A stretch of DNA of 9,011 nt from Clostridiales bacterium (GCA_012800685.1 JAAZIT010000398.1:1-9011); one strand, 5' to 3'. Shown: positions 1 through 5,639, counted from the first letter of the stretch. A program made the numbers and translations. Notes: generated by a model not told the origin, from the letters alone.

Positions 1-1
1 A

Positions 2-514
2 CTCCAAAAAACGCTCGCCCACGAAGGCGGTTACGTCCACGACCCAATCGACGCAGGCGGAGAAACCTACAAAGGCATTTCCCGCAAAGCGCACCCAAAC
101 TGGAAAGGTTGGAATTGTATTGACAACTACAAAACCCAACCCGACTTTCCCAAAACACTCGACGAAAATATCGAATTACAAAATCAAATCGAACAATTCT
201 ATTTAAAAAACTTTTGGAAACGACTCAAAGCTGATAAAATAGAAAAACAGCGCATAGCGGATTCAATCTTCGATTTCGCCATAAATGCAGGAATAAAAAC
301 AAGTGTCCGCTTGGCGCAAACCATTATCAATGCCGAAACCGACGGTATAATCGGCCCAAACACATTAGAAAAACTGAATACTTTCAATCCGCAACATTTT
401 CTGTCGGCTTTTACCCTTGCCAAAATATCACACTATTTATCCCTTGTCAAAAAACGCCCTGCCAACCAAAAATACCTCAACGGTTGGCTCACCCGCACCT
501 TGGAATATCAATAA
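2..514 (+). CDS. GH108-type muramidase (lysozyme-like), 5' end missing
   Basis: A peptidoglycan hydrolase, predicted to cleave the glycan strand so that a transfer apparatus can cross the wall. The frame is open from base 2 to TAA at 512-514, giving 170 residues. The family is usually about 170-190 residues, so only a short N-terminus is missing. The visible start holds the family hallmark HEGGYVHDP, whose Glu (fragment residue 8) is the expected catalytic acid, then DAGGETYKGIS. The C-terminal half has the peptidoglycan-binding-like motif DGIIGPNTLEKL at about residues 115-126. From general knowledge, lysozyme-like genes sit near the end of the tra operon in Bacteroides conjugative transposons, so this is probably the last gene of such an operon; the upstream genes are outside the window. 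A phage-type endolysin is the alternative. Nothing in the visible part looks damaged. Confidence 0.85.
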   Translation, partial: LQKTLAHEGGYVHDPIDAGGETYKGISRKAHPNWKGWNCIDNYKTQPDFPKTLDENIELQNQIEQFYLKNFWKRLKADKIEKQRIADSIFDFAINAGIKTSVRLAQTIINAETDGIIGPNTLEKLNTFNPQHFLSAFTLAKISHYLSLVKKRPANQKYLNGWLTRTLEYQ

Positions 515-597
515 TAAAATCTTTATATTACAAAAAATAGTTTTATGACTTCATTATTTCTACAGCCGTTTGAAAACCCGTGACCTCGTCCGATGAG

Positions 598-693
598 CCA
601 AAAAACAAGAGAAAAAGGCGTAAAGAAATTCTCACTGTTTGAGCGACTTTAGGAGCGAGTTTGAGAATTTTAGCCTTTGAACGTTAGTTTTTT
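598..693 (+). other. Long imperfect hairpin, structured non-coding element
   Basis: The 332-bp gap between the muramidase and the HTH gene contains no credible ORF but is highly structured. AAAAAAC (600-606) pairs with GTTTTTT (687-693), AAAGGC (614-619) with GCCTTT (673-678), and AATTCTCA (627-634) with TGAGAATT (662-669). The apical region 635-661 carries GAGCGA twice (641-646, 653-658). The pairs are nested in register, so a single RNA or DNA hairpin of about 95 nt can form. It may be a 3'-end or regulatory RNA of the upstream operon. The function is not known to me. Confidence 0.55.
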
Positions 694-711
694 GTGTGAA
701 GCGGGCGTAGT

Positions 712-744
712 CTTGAACTTTTTTGCTTCGTTTTTGGGTTCAAG
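712..744 (+). other. Second hairpin with an alternative pairing
   Basis: CTTGAAC (712-718) pairs exactly with GTTCAAG (738-744). A competing pairing is also possible: CTTCGTTTTTGG (726-737) can pair imperfectly with CCAAAAAATGAAG (745-757), an overlapping segment. Two mutually exclusive stems look like an attenuator or a bistable element, but this is inference only. Confidence 0.4.
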
Positions 745-766
745 CCAAAAAATGAAGTAGGGTTAC

Positions 767-785
767 AGGGGCAAAGCCCCTTTAT
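767..785 (+). terminator. Terminator-like GC hairpin
   Basis: AGGGGC (767-772), loop AAA, GCCCCT (776-781), then TTA. The stem is strong and compact but the following T tract is short. It closes the structured stretch 598-785 before the leader of the HTH gene, so it could end transcripts coming from the upstream muramidase operon. Confidence 0.45.
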
Positions 786-806
786 AGAATATACATTTAG
801 ATAAAA

Positions 807-846
807 TTTGCACATTAGCATATTAACAAATTAGCACATTAAACTT
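807..846 (+). repeat. 40-nt leader repeat, copy 1, abutting an ATG
   Basis: The 40 bases immediately before the ATG at 847 begin TTTGCACATTAGCATATTAA and recur at 1127-1166 immediately before the ATG at 1167. Only about five positions differ, three of them in the last three bases. The unit is itself quasi-repetitive, with GCACATTA, GCATATTAA and GCACATTAA. There is no Shine-Dalgarno sequence, as is common in this phylum. It may be a shared translation-initiation leader or regulator site. Confidence 0.7.
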
Positions 847-1116
847 ATGTCAGCACAAATCATTACCCTCGAAGACCTGTACGAATTCAAAATCCAGTTA
901 CTCGACGACATTCGTACCATTTTGAACGAAAAAGAAACCATAACCGACAAAAAATGGTTGAAGTCCAACGAAGTCCGCAAGTTGCTCAACATTTCCCCGG
1001 GCACACTTCAAACCCTGCGAATAAACGGCACTTTACCCTATACCAAAATCGGTGGTACCATGTATTACAACCTCAAAGACATAGAAAAACTCCTCAATAA
1101 AAGTAAGGAAAAATAG
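847..1116 (+). CDS. Small excisionase/MerR-like helix-turn-helix protein
   Basis: An 89-residue predicted DNA-binding protein. Residues about 1-33 look helical, possibly a dimerisation segment. Residues about 37-89 form a winged HTH of the excisionase type: WLKSNEVRKLLNIS, then the recognition-helix segment GTLQTLRINGTLPY, then the wing KIGGTMYYNLKDIEKLL. The length and layout match the short HTH proteins common on Bacteroidota mobile elements. The gene starts with ATG directly after the first copy of the 40-nt leader repeat and is followed 50 bp later by the initiator-like gene, which has the second copy, so the two are likely co-regulated. Its likely role is control of element excision, replication or transfer genes; the target is unknown. 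No damage is visible. Confidence 0.8.
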   Translation: MSAQIITLEDLYEFKIQLLDDIRTILNEKETITDKKWLKSNEVRKLLNISPGTLQTLRINGTLPYTKIGGTMYYNLKDIEKLLNKSKEK

Positions 1117-1126
1117 TCTTAATCCA

Positions 1127-1166
1127 TTTGCACATTTGCATATTAACACATTAGCACATTAAAAAA
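1127..1166 (+). repeat. 40-nt leader repeat, copy 2, abutting an ATG
   Basis: Second copy of the element at 807-846, ending exactly at the base before the ATG at 1167. It lies wholly in the gap between the HTH gene and the initiator-like gene. Because both copies keep the same spacing to the start codon, they probably act at translation or as a leader transcript rather than being random duplications. Confidence 0.7.
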
Positions 1167-1466
1167 ATGAACTACATTCGTCACTTATCCAATTTCTTTC
1201 AGCGTGTTGCTTACGACTCACGCTTGAATCCAACACATGTCAGCCTCTACATGGCAATCTTTCAATACTGGAATGCAAACCATTTCAGAAATCCCATTTC
1301 AGTATGCCGTCAGGATTTGATGCGGATAAGTAAAATAGCCTCAAAAGCCACCTATCACAAATGCATAAAAGACCTGCACAATTTTCAGTATTTCGACTAT
1401 CAACCCTCATACAATCCCTTTACAGGAAGCAGTATTTACATGTTCGAATTTCAGTTGATAGGCAGA

Positions 1467-1697
1467 CCAAAATCTGAACAGCCTTTAACGAAAACCATAT
1501 CAAATAATGAACAGCTAAATACCAAAACCATATCAGCAAATGAACAAGTAGATGTGGAAACCGTACCAAATAATGAACAGCTTATCTCCGAAAGCTGTTC
1601 AAATAACGAACCTGTTCAAAATCTATCCTAGCCGAATAATGAACCCGTTCAAAATTCAGGCGGGACAAATAACAGTCCGCTGAACACCGTAGAAGCC
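1467..1697 (+). repeat. Seven 33-bp tandem repeats (iteron-like) inside the initiator gene
   Basis: Units start at 1467, 1500, 1533, 1566, 1599, 1632 and 1665. The best conserved core is CAAATAATGAACAG or a close variant, recurring at 1468, 1501, 1534, 1567, 1600, 1633 and 1666, which is exactly 33 bp apart. Several units contain GTTC/GAAC half-sites in inverted orientation, such as GAACCCGTTC around 1642-1651. In protein terms each unit is 11 residues with an NNE core. The premature TAG is the eleventh codon of unit 5. Such arrays can be initiator-binding iterons, a flexible protein linker, or both. Confidence 0.8.
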
Positions 1698-1767
1698 GTA
1701 GAACAAGGAAAAACCACGCCACCCGACCACCAAACAGGCAGGCTGAAAAATAAACCTGTTCATGCCC

Positions 1768-1822
1768 CTCTCTCTAATATTAATAATATTATAAATATTC
1801 TAGATAATATAGAGGGAGAGAG
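1768..1822 (+). other. A/T tract with 9-bp repeats, candidate origin unwinding element
   Basis: Positions 1775-1811 contain only two G/C bases in 37. The core is a 9-bp tandem array: units beginning AATATT at 1776, 1785 and 1794, then a related GATAATATA at 1803. The tract is bracketed by CTCTCTC (1768-1774) and GAGAGAG (1816-1822), which are exact complements. It lies about 75 bp downstream of the 33-bp repeat array and in frame within the initiator-like gene. Iterons next to an easily melted A/T repeat are the standard parts of a replication origin. The origin call is inference. Confidence 0.5.
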
Positions 1823-2186
1823 CTGTACCGAAAATGATACAGGTTCAAAAAATGAAGTAGTGGTCAAGCTAACCAAAAATCAGGCAAAAATAGTTGAGAT
1901 TGACGGACAAAAAATTCCATTCGCAACTCTTTCCGAAATCAAAGAATTTTTCCTTTCCGAAAACAATACCGAACTCGAAGCAAAGAAATTTTACAACCAC
2001 TACCAAAGTAACGGTTGGAAAATCGGCGGACGCACACCCATGAAAGATTGGAAAGCCTCCGCCCGAAATTGGATGTTGAAAATTCCCGAATTTACTCCAA
2101 CCCAACAAGCACGAACGCCCCAAGCAGGCAACCTTGCTGTAACAACAACCAAAAACTACTCCGAACCTCTCTAGTTTGTGTCTGTC

Positions 2187-2207
2187 ATTGCAGGCTCGAC
2201 CCGCAAT
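2187..2207. repeat. Short palindromic intergenic element
   Basis: ATTGCAGG (2187-2194) and CCCGCAAT (2200-2207) form a seven-of-eight-pair stem with a 5-nt loop, in the 69-bp gap between the initiator-like gene and the ATPase gene. It looks like the dispersed short palindromes found between genes in this phylum. Just downstream, AATGGTAAAT occurs at 2221-2230 and again at 2243-2252, where it overlaps the ATPase start codon. Confidence 0.4.
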
Positions 2208-2243
2208 CTCCTTGCAAACCAATGGTAAATTGTAAATAACAAA

Positions 2244-2849
2244 ATGGTAAATAGTGATTACATACAATTCCTCGAATCAACCGGAAAACAACTCTTCGGT
2301 CGGCACTTCAAAATCTATCCCGAAGACCACGCAACAATTACCAAACTACTAATCTATTTCCTAAAACACGAACAAATGGCACACCAACACAATATCAACT
2401 TAAACAAAGGCATTCTCCTGACAGGCCCTATCGGTTGCGGTAAAACCAGCCTCATGACACTCATGCGGGCAATTCTTCCGCAAGAACAGCGCTTCGGTAT
2501 AAAATCAAGCCGTGAAATAACCTTCGACTTCATAAAACATGGTTACGAAGTCATTCAGCGTTACAGCACAAACGCCTACACAAGCAACCACCAGCCCCAC
2601 AAAACATGTTTCGACGATTTAGGAGCCGAAAGCTCCCTCAAATACTACGGCAACGAGTGCAACGTAATGGGCGAAATCCTCCTTTCCTGATATGATCATT
2701 TCATATCTAACCACATGATTACCCATGCCACGACAAACCTCTCCGCCTCCGAATTGGAGGAGTATTATGGAAATAGAGTTCGTTCAAGGATGCGCGAAAT
2801 GTTTAATCTGATTTCGTTTGAGAGTAGTGCGAAAGATAAGAGAACATAA
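2244..2849 (+). pseudogene. DnaC/IstB-like ATPase (helicase-loader type) broken by an in-frame TGA
   Basis: A single frame runs from the ATG at 2244 to TAA at 2847-2849, with one internal TGA at 2688-2690. The first 148 residues contain Walker A GPIGCGKTS (61-69) and Walker B TCFDDLG (121-127, with D124 and D125). After the stop, 52 further codons keep clear family sequence: YDHFISNHMITHATTNLS (sensor-1 region) and GNRVRSRMREMFNLI (arginine-finger/sensor-2-like region). The natural codon at 2688 was probably CGA (Arg), giving a LLSRYDHF-type sequence. The truncated product would keep nucleotide binding but lose the C-terminal arginines usually needed for hydrolysis or oligomer function. Its position just after an initiator-like gene suggests a helicase loader, as in lambda P or DnaC. 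IstB-like transposition ATPases are the alternative. It probably no longer works. Confidence 0.8.
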
Positions 2850-3079
2850 CTTGATTCGAAATTAGGTGGTGTTTTTTGTAAAAAATAAATGTCAGTTCTC
2901 AGTTTTACGCCACTAAGCGACAGGTTATTCCAGTCCAAGCATATTTTGCAAGCGAGAAAACAGGGTTAGCGGGCAACATACTTTAGAAAAAATAGTGATT
3001 TTTGCACAGAAAGTTGAATAAAAATCAACTATGTAAGCAAAATTTACTATTTTTGTGCAGAGTTTTATTCAAAAGAAAA
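2850..3079 (+). promoter_or_regulatory. AbiE operon promoter with inverted operator-like copies
   Basis: The 230 bp upstream of abiEi hold no gene. A Bacteroidota-type -7 element, TATTTTTG (3048-3055), lies 25 bp before the ATG at 3080; no good -33 TTTG is seen. It sits between two inverted copies: TTGAATAAAA (3014-3023) and TTTTATTCAA (3063-3072), an exact 10-bp inverted repeat, extending to 12 of 13 matches. A direct repeat, ATTTTTGCACAGA (2998-3010) and ATTTTTGTGCAGA (3049-3061), and a small stem GTTGA/TCAAC (3013-3017/3025-3029) overlap it. AbiEi proteins are known to repress their own promoter by binding inverted repeats, so these are the likely operators. Nothing is recognised in 2850-2995. 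Confidence 0.6.
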
Positions 3080-3697
3080 ATGGAAACATTGAGTTCACTA
3101 CCTAATATTCCTATCAACAGTGCTGTTTTGAAAGCATCTTTAAGCAATCTGAAATATCCGAAAAACAAAATTTCGGATATGGAAAAGAGTGGCGAGTTAA
3201 TTCGTTTGAAAAAAGATTTGTATGTGAATAATGATGTGGCTATCTCAAAAGAACTTATCGCCAATCATTTATATGGTATTTCGTATGTTTCTCTCGAAAC
3301 GGCTTTGGCGTATTACGGAATGATTCCCGAAAGGGTGTATGTCGTGCGCTCAATGACAACCAAAAGAGCAAAATCATTTGAAACACCACTCGGGAATTTT
3401 GAATACAAAACTGTTTCGGAAGATTATTTCAACATTGGACTACGACAGGAAATTATTGAGAATCAATACGCTTTTCTTATTTCCACACCAACAAAAGCCG
3501 TTTGCGATATGATTGTTGCTACACCGAATTTGCGTTTGCAGTCGGTTAAGGCAATGTTGAATTATTTGATGGAAGATTTACGGATTGATTTTGATGTTTT
3601 GAAAAATTTGGATAAGGATATTGTGAGGCAATGTATTGAGGTAGGGAAAAAGAAAGGCGAATTGACAATATTATTGGAATGCTTGGAAAACAAATAA
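3080..3697 (+). CDS. abiEi: AbiEi-family antitoxin and autorepressor
   Basis: A 205-residue protein of the type IV toxin-antitoxin/abortive-infection antitoxin group. The family pairs an N-terminal winged helix that binds the operon promoter with a C-terminal antitoxin domain. Here residues about 1-60 form the winged helix, with LKYPKNKISDMEKSGELIRL followed by KKDLYVNN. The middle has the family-like stretch YGISYVSLETALAYYGMIPE, and TPTKAVCDMI follows at about 138-147. The ATG at 3080 is chosen over a TTG at 3002, because the upstream codons overlap the predicted promoter and operators. The toxin gene starts 45 bp downstream on the same strand. The protein is expected to counteract the toxin without direct contact and to repress transcription. 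It appears intact. Family assignment is by pattern and by the neighbour. Confidence 0.8.
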   Translation: METLSSLPNIPINSAVLKASLSNLKYPKNKISDMEKSGELIRLKKDLYVNNDVAISKELIANHLYGISYVSLETALAYYGMIPERVYVVRSMTTKRAKSFETPLGNFEYKTVSEDYFNIGLRQEIIENQYAFLISTPTKAVCDMIVATPNLRLQSVKAMLNYLMEDLRIDFDVLKNLDKDIVRQCIEVGKKKGELTILLECLENK

Positions 3698-3742
3698 AAT
3701 GAAAGATATTTGGACAATCTTTAAAACAATATTCAAAAAAAT

Positions 3743-4582
3743 ATGGCAGATACAATTTTTTCTCAAATGCTCTCTCGTTATCCAATCGCAACAAAAGACG
3801 ATTTGACTAATGCTACACACGAAGTAATGCAACAAATTACACTTGCAGGCTTATATCGTGGAGGTTTTTTTGACCAAGCGGCATTTTATGGGGGCACTTG
3901 TTTACGCATTTTTCACGGTTTACAGCGCTTTTCGGAAGATATGGATTTTTCGCTTTTGCAAGCTGACGAAAATTTCACATTGGAAAATTATTTTGAACAA
4001 ATAATCACTGAATTTAAAGCAGTTGGAAAAGATGTTGAAATCAGTAGAAAGGCAAAATCAGCGCAAACCAACATAGAATCGGCTTTTTTAAAAGAAAATA
4101 CCGAAATCTATGATTTGAAATTTACGACAGAAAAACGGATTAAGATAAAAATTGAAGTTGATACGCAACCGCCACTTGATTTTGCAACAGAATACAAGTT
4201 GCTGTTATTGCCGTTTTCATTTATGACGCGCTGTTATTCTCTGCCCGACTTGTATGCAGGAAAAATGCACGCTTTTCTTTTCCGAAATTGGAAAACTCGC
4301 GTCAAAGGGCGCGATTGGTATGACTTTGAATTTTATGTGCGAAATAATATTGCTCTTAATTTTAATCATTTACAAAAAAGAGTAGAGCAAATAAATAATT
4401 TGACAGAAAAGGATTTTACACTCGATATTTTCAAACAAATGCTGAAAGAGCGGATTGAAAAAACAAATATTGAGGCTGTAAAAAACGATGTCCGCCCATT
4501 TTTAAAAAATCCGCAAGAAATGGATATTTGGAGTACAGCTTATTTTTTACAGTTGGCAGATATGATACGATTTGAAAAATAA
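3743..4582 (+). CDS. abiEii: AbiEii-family nucleotidyltransferase toxin
   Basis: A 279-residue protein of the DNA polymerase beta-type nucleotidyltransferase fold, AbiEii/AbiGii group. Such toxins are thought to transfer a nucleotide to an RNA or protein target and stop growth, for example during phage infection. The core motif is FYGGTCLRIFHGLQRFSEDM with GGT at 50-52 and R55, followed by metal-binding D66 and D68 (SEDMDFSL). Later conserved motifs are LPDLYAGK (K174) and KGRDWYDFEFYV (D191, D194). All expected catalytic residues are present, so the toxin should be active. The ATG at 3743 gives the usual short stretch before the first motif; an ATG at 3699 is in another frame that ends quickly. 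It forms a two-gene operon with abiEi. In an ICE it could act as phage defence, as an addiction module, or both. Confidence 0.88.
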   Translation: MADTIFSQMLSRYPIATKDDLTNATHEVMQQITLAGLYRGGFFDQAAFYGGTCLRIFHGLQRFSEDMDFSLLQADENFTLENYFEQIITEFKAVGKDVEISRKAKSAQTNIESAFLKENTEIYDLKFTTEKRIKIKIEVDTQPPLDFATEYKLLLLPFSFMTRCYSLPDLYAGKMHAFLFRNWKTRVKGRDWYDFEFYVRNNIALNFNHLQKRVEQINNLTEKDFTLDIFKQMLKERIEKTNIEAVKNDVRPFLKNPQEMDIWSTAYFLQLADMIRFEK

Positions 4583-4990
4583 GATTACGGCAAATATAGA
4601 ACAACAAAAATGTGATGTTCCAATATGAGTGATAGAGAGAAAATGTGTTTAGATATAAACAAATTTTCAAACATAAGGAATACTTGGATAAATAAAGGTT
4701 TTGGTTTAGCATGAAATGTTATAGTATAAGAATCCCCAGCCTTCAAAAATCCCCACTCCTCACTTGAATAAAAACGTTCGTAGCTTGCACAGTCTTTTTG
4801 CAGGCTTCCGCGTCAACCGCCCTGCTGTTGTTTTTTTCCGTCATGCTTTTTGCAATCCGCGCACATTTGGCACATTGCTTTTTCGCTTCGCTGAAAAAAT
4901 CAATAAGCCAATCCACGCAAGAGCAAAAAGACAGTCCACTCCAACCGCCACCACCGTTCCCTTCATGCCGGAGAAAAAACAACCCCAAGC
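4583..4990. other. Gene-free stretch downstream of abiEii
   Basis: About 400 bp without a convincing gene. Positions 4583-4730 are very AT-rich and featureless. From about 4735 the composition becomes more GC-rich, and overlapping open frames run on both strands to about 5020. Each of them starts only at TTG and none has a ribosome-binding site. The + frame from 4798 encodes a hydrophobic stretch (SASTALLLFFSVMLFAI), so a decayed or leader-type membrane peptide cannot be excluded. The abrupt change at about 4735 may be a junction between mobile-element segments. Confidence 0.4.
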
Positions 4991-4994
4991 TAAG

Positions 4995-5045
4995 TTACAT
5001 AACATGTAGTTATAGGAGATAAATTCCTATAACCAAATTATGTAA
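4995..5045. repeat. Nested palindrome, oriT-like or recombinase-site-like
   Basis: Outer arms TTACATAA (4995-5002) and TTATGTAA (5038-5045) enclose inner arms GTTATAGGA (5009-5017) and TCCTATAAC (5025-5033), all exact complements, with a 7-nt loop at 5018-5024. A competing small stem, TACAT/ATGTA (4996-5000/5004-5008), overlaps the left outer arm. Seventeen paired positions in 51 bp, in a gene-free region of a conjugative element, suggest a relaxosome, recombinase or regulator site. Identification as oriT is inference. Confidence 0.5.
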
Positions 5046-5460
5046 AATAGCCCCTGTCTTCCACCCTGCGAAAACCACAATATTCCCCGCCACCCATTCA
5101 AGGTTGCAAAAGCTGAATAAACCCTTACACAATCTATGTAACTGCGGTCGGTTCATTCCTAAAAAGTCTTGATTCTTGCTTCTTGACTATCAGCTCTCTT
5201 CAAGTCCCCTTTTGGGGATTTAGGGGTTTATTCACCCACCTCGTTACCGCACAGTGCCGGTAGTTTCATTCCGCTTCACTATGCAAACTTCGTTCGTCAT
5301 GTTTGCTCCATTCCACTACCCGCACTATTTTCCTACACACTCCATGCATTTTATTCAGCTTTTGCGAAGAGTTTACCCCAATTGGAGAATGAAAATACAG
5401 GAAAACATAAATGCGTTACAGTCTTTACACTCCTCACCGACCTTAAAAAACAGAAAATAA
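5046..5460. other. Gene-free region rich in long inverted repeats
   Basis: GCAAAAGCTGAATAAA (5106-5121) has an exact 16-bp inverted partner at 5350-5365. The overlapping TGAATAAACCC (5114-5124) has an exact 11-bp partner at 5224-5234, so the two pairings exclude each other. Other elements are a 7-bp tandem triplet TCTTGAT/TCTTGCT/TCTTGAC (5167-5187), a hairpin TCCCC-TTTT-GGGGA (5205-5218), a near-palindrome around 5245-5262 and GCAAAC/GTTTGC (5283-5288/5301-5306). A 23-codon ATG frame (5389-5460) is the only possible coding sequence and is not supported further; it could be the start of a lost gene. The region may be a remnant of the ICE transfer-origin or mobilisation area. Confidence 0.45.
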
Positions 5461-5514
5461 AATCACATTCAATGCTCCACCAAAGGTAAATCAGATTTCA
5501 GAAAACAAGCCCTC

Positions 5515-5584
5515 CAGGTTTCCAAAAGCTTACGGCATAAAGCCATTTCATTATTTATTCCGTTTCCTTTTGGAAAATTCCTGA
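5515..5584. repeat. Imperfect inverted repeat near the convergent boundary
   Basis: TTTCCAAAAG (5519-5528) and CTTTTGGAAA (5567-5576) are exact complements. Beyond a 3-nt bulge the match extends through CAGG (5515-5518) and CCTG (5580-5583). The loop contains a small GGC/GCC stem. It lies in the 180-bp gap between the + strand remnant and the terminator of the - strand cluster. No ORF is seen here. Confidence 0.35.
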
Positions 5585-5639
5585 AAATCCATTAAAGAGT
5601 GGTTTACACATTGTAAATGCTTTCCTGTATTCATATTTA

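Larger units (their letters stand above)
1167..2174 (+). pseudogene. Replication-initiator-like gene broken by an in-frame TAG
   Basis: One reading frame runs from the ATG at 1167 to TAG at 2172-2174, interrupted only by TAG at 1629-1631. That leaves 154 residues before the stop and 180 codons after it, with no frameshift. The N-terminal part (about 1-95) looks like a winged helix of replication initiators: SLYMAIFQYWNANHF, then SKATYHKCIKDLHNF and YNPFTGSSIYMF. Next is a linker of seven 11-residue repeats with the core NNEQ/NNEP, then an Asn/Ile stretch coded by an A/T tract. The C-terminal domain has FYNHYQSNGWKIGG and MKDWKASARNWM, a pattern I associate with primosome or replisome-organiser proteins. 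A helicase-loader-like gene follows. A remnant product could restart at the GTG at 1860 (104 residues). Either the gene is dead, the two parts work separately, or the TAG is read through; I favour a nonsense mutation. No precise family name is recognised. Confidence 0.75.

Noticed and set aside
1467..1697. Regular 33-bp repeats that could suggest a CRISPR array
   Set aside because: The units are directly contiguous with no separate spacers, keep a single open frame encoding 11-residue repeats, and have no cas genes nearby.
1869..2267. Long - strand frame of 132 codons
   Set aside because: It lies opposite the initiator-like gene, has no domain-like features and begins at a non-ATG codon; it is a shadow frame.
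2688..2690. TGA in the ATPase gene read as selenocysteine or a reassigned codon
   Set aside because: No selenocysteine-type stem loop was seen, other genes in the window end normally at TGA (for example 5900-5902 and 8885-8887), and Arg CGA to TGA is the simplest change.
3002..3079. Longer AbiEi start at TTG 3002
   Set aside because: It would place the coding sequence over the predicted promoter and operator repeats; the ATG at 3080 fits better.
3699..3745. ATG at 3699 as the start of the toxin
   Set aside because: It is in a different frame that ends after a few dozen codons; the ATG at 3743 opens the frame holding the nucleotidyltransferase motifs.
4743..5022. Three overlapping frames on both strands as genes
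   Set aside because: All start only at TTG, overlap each other and lack ribosome-binding sites; they are described as a gene-free stretch instead.
5254..5460. 68-codon + strand frame as a gene
   Set aside because: It starts at GTG without a ribosome-binding site and runs through several inverted repeats; the internal 23-codon ATG frame is too short to support.
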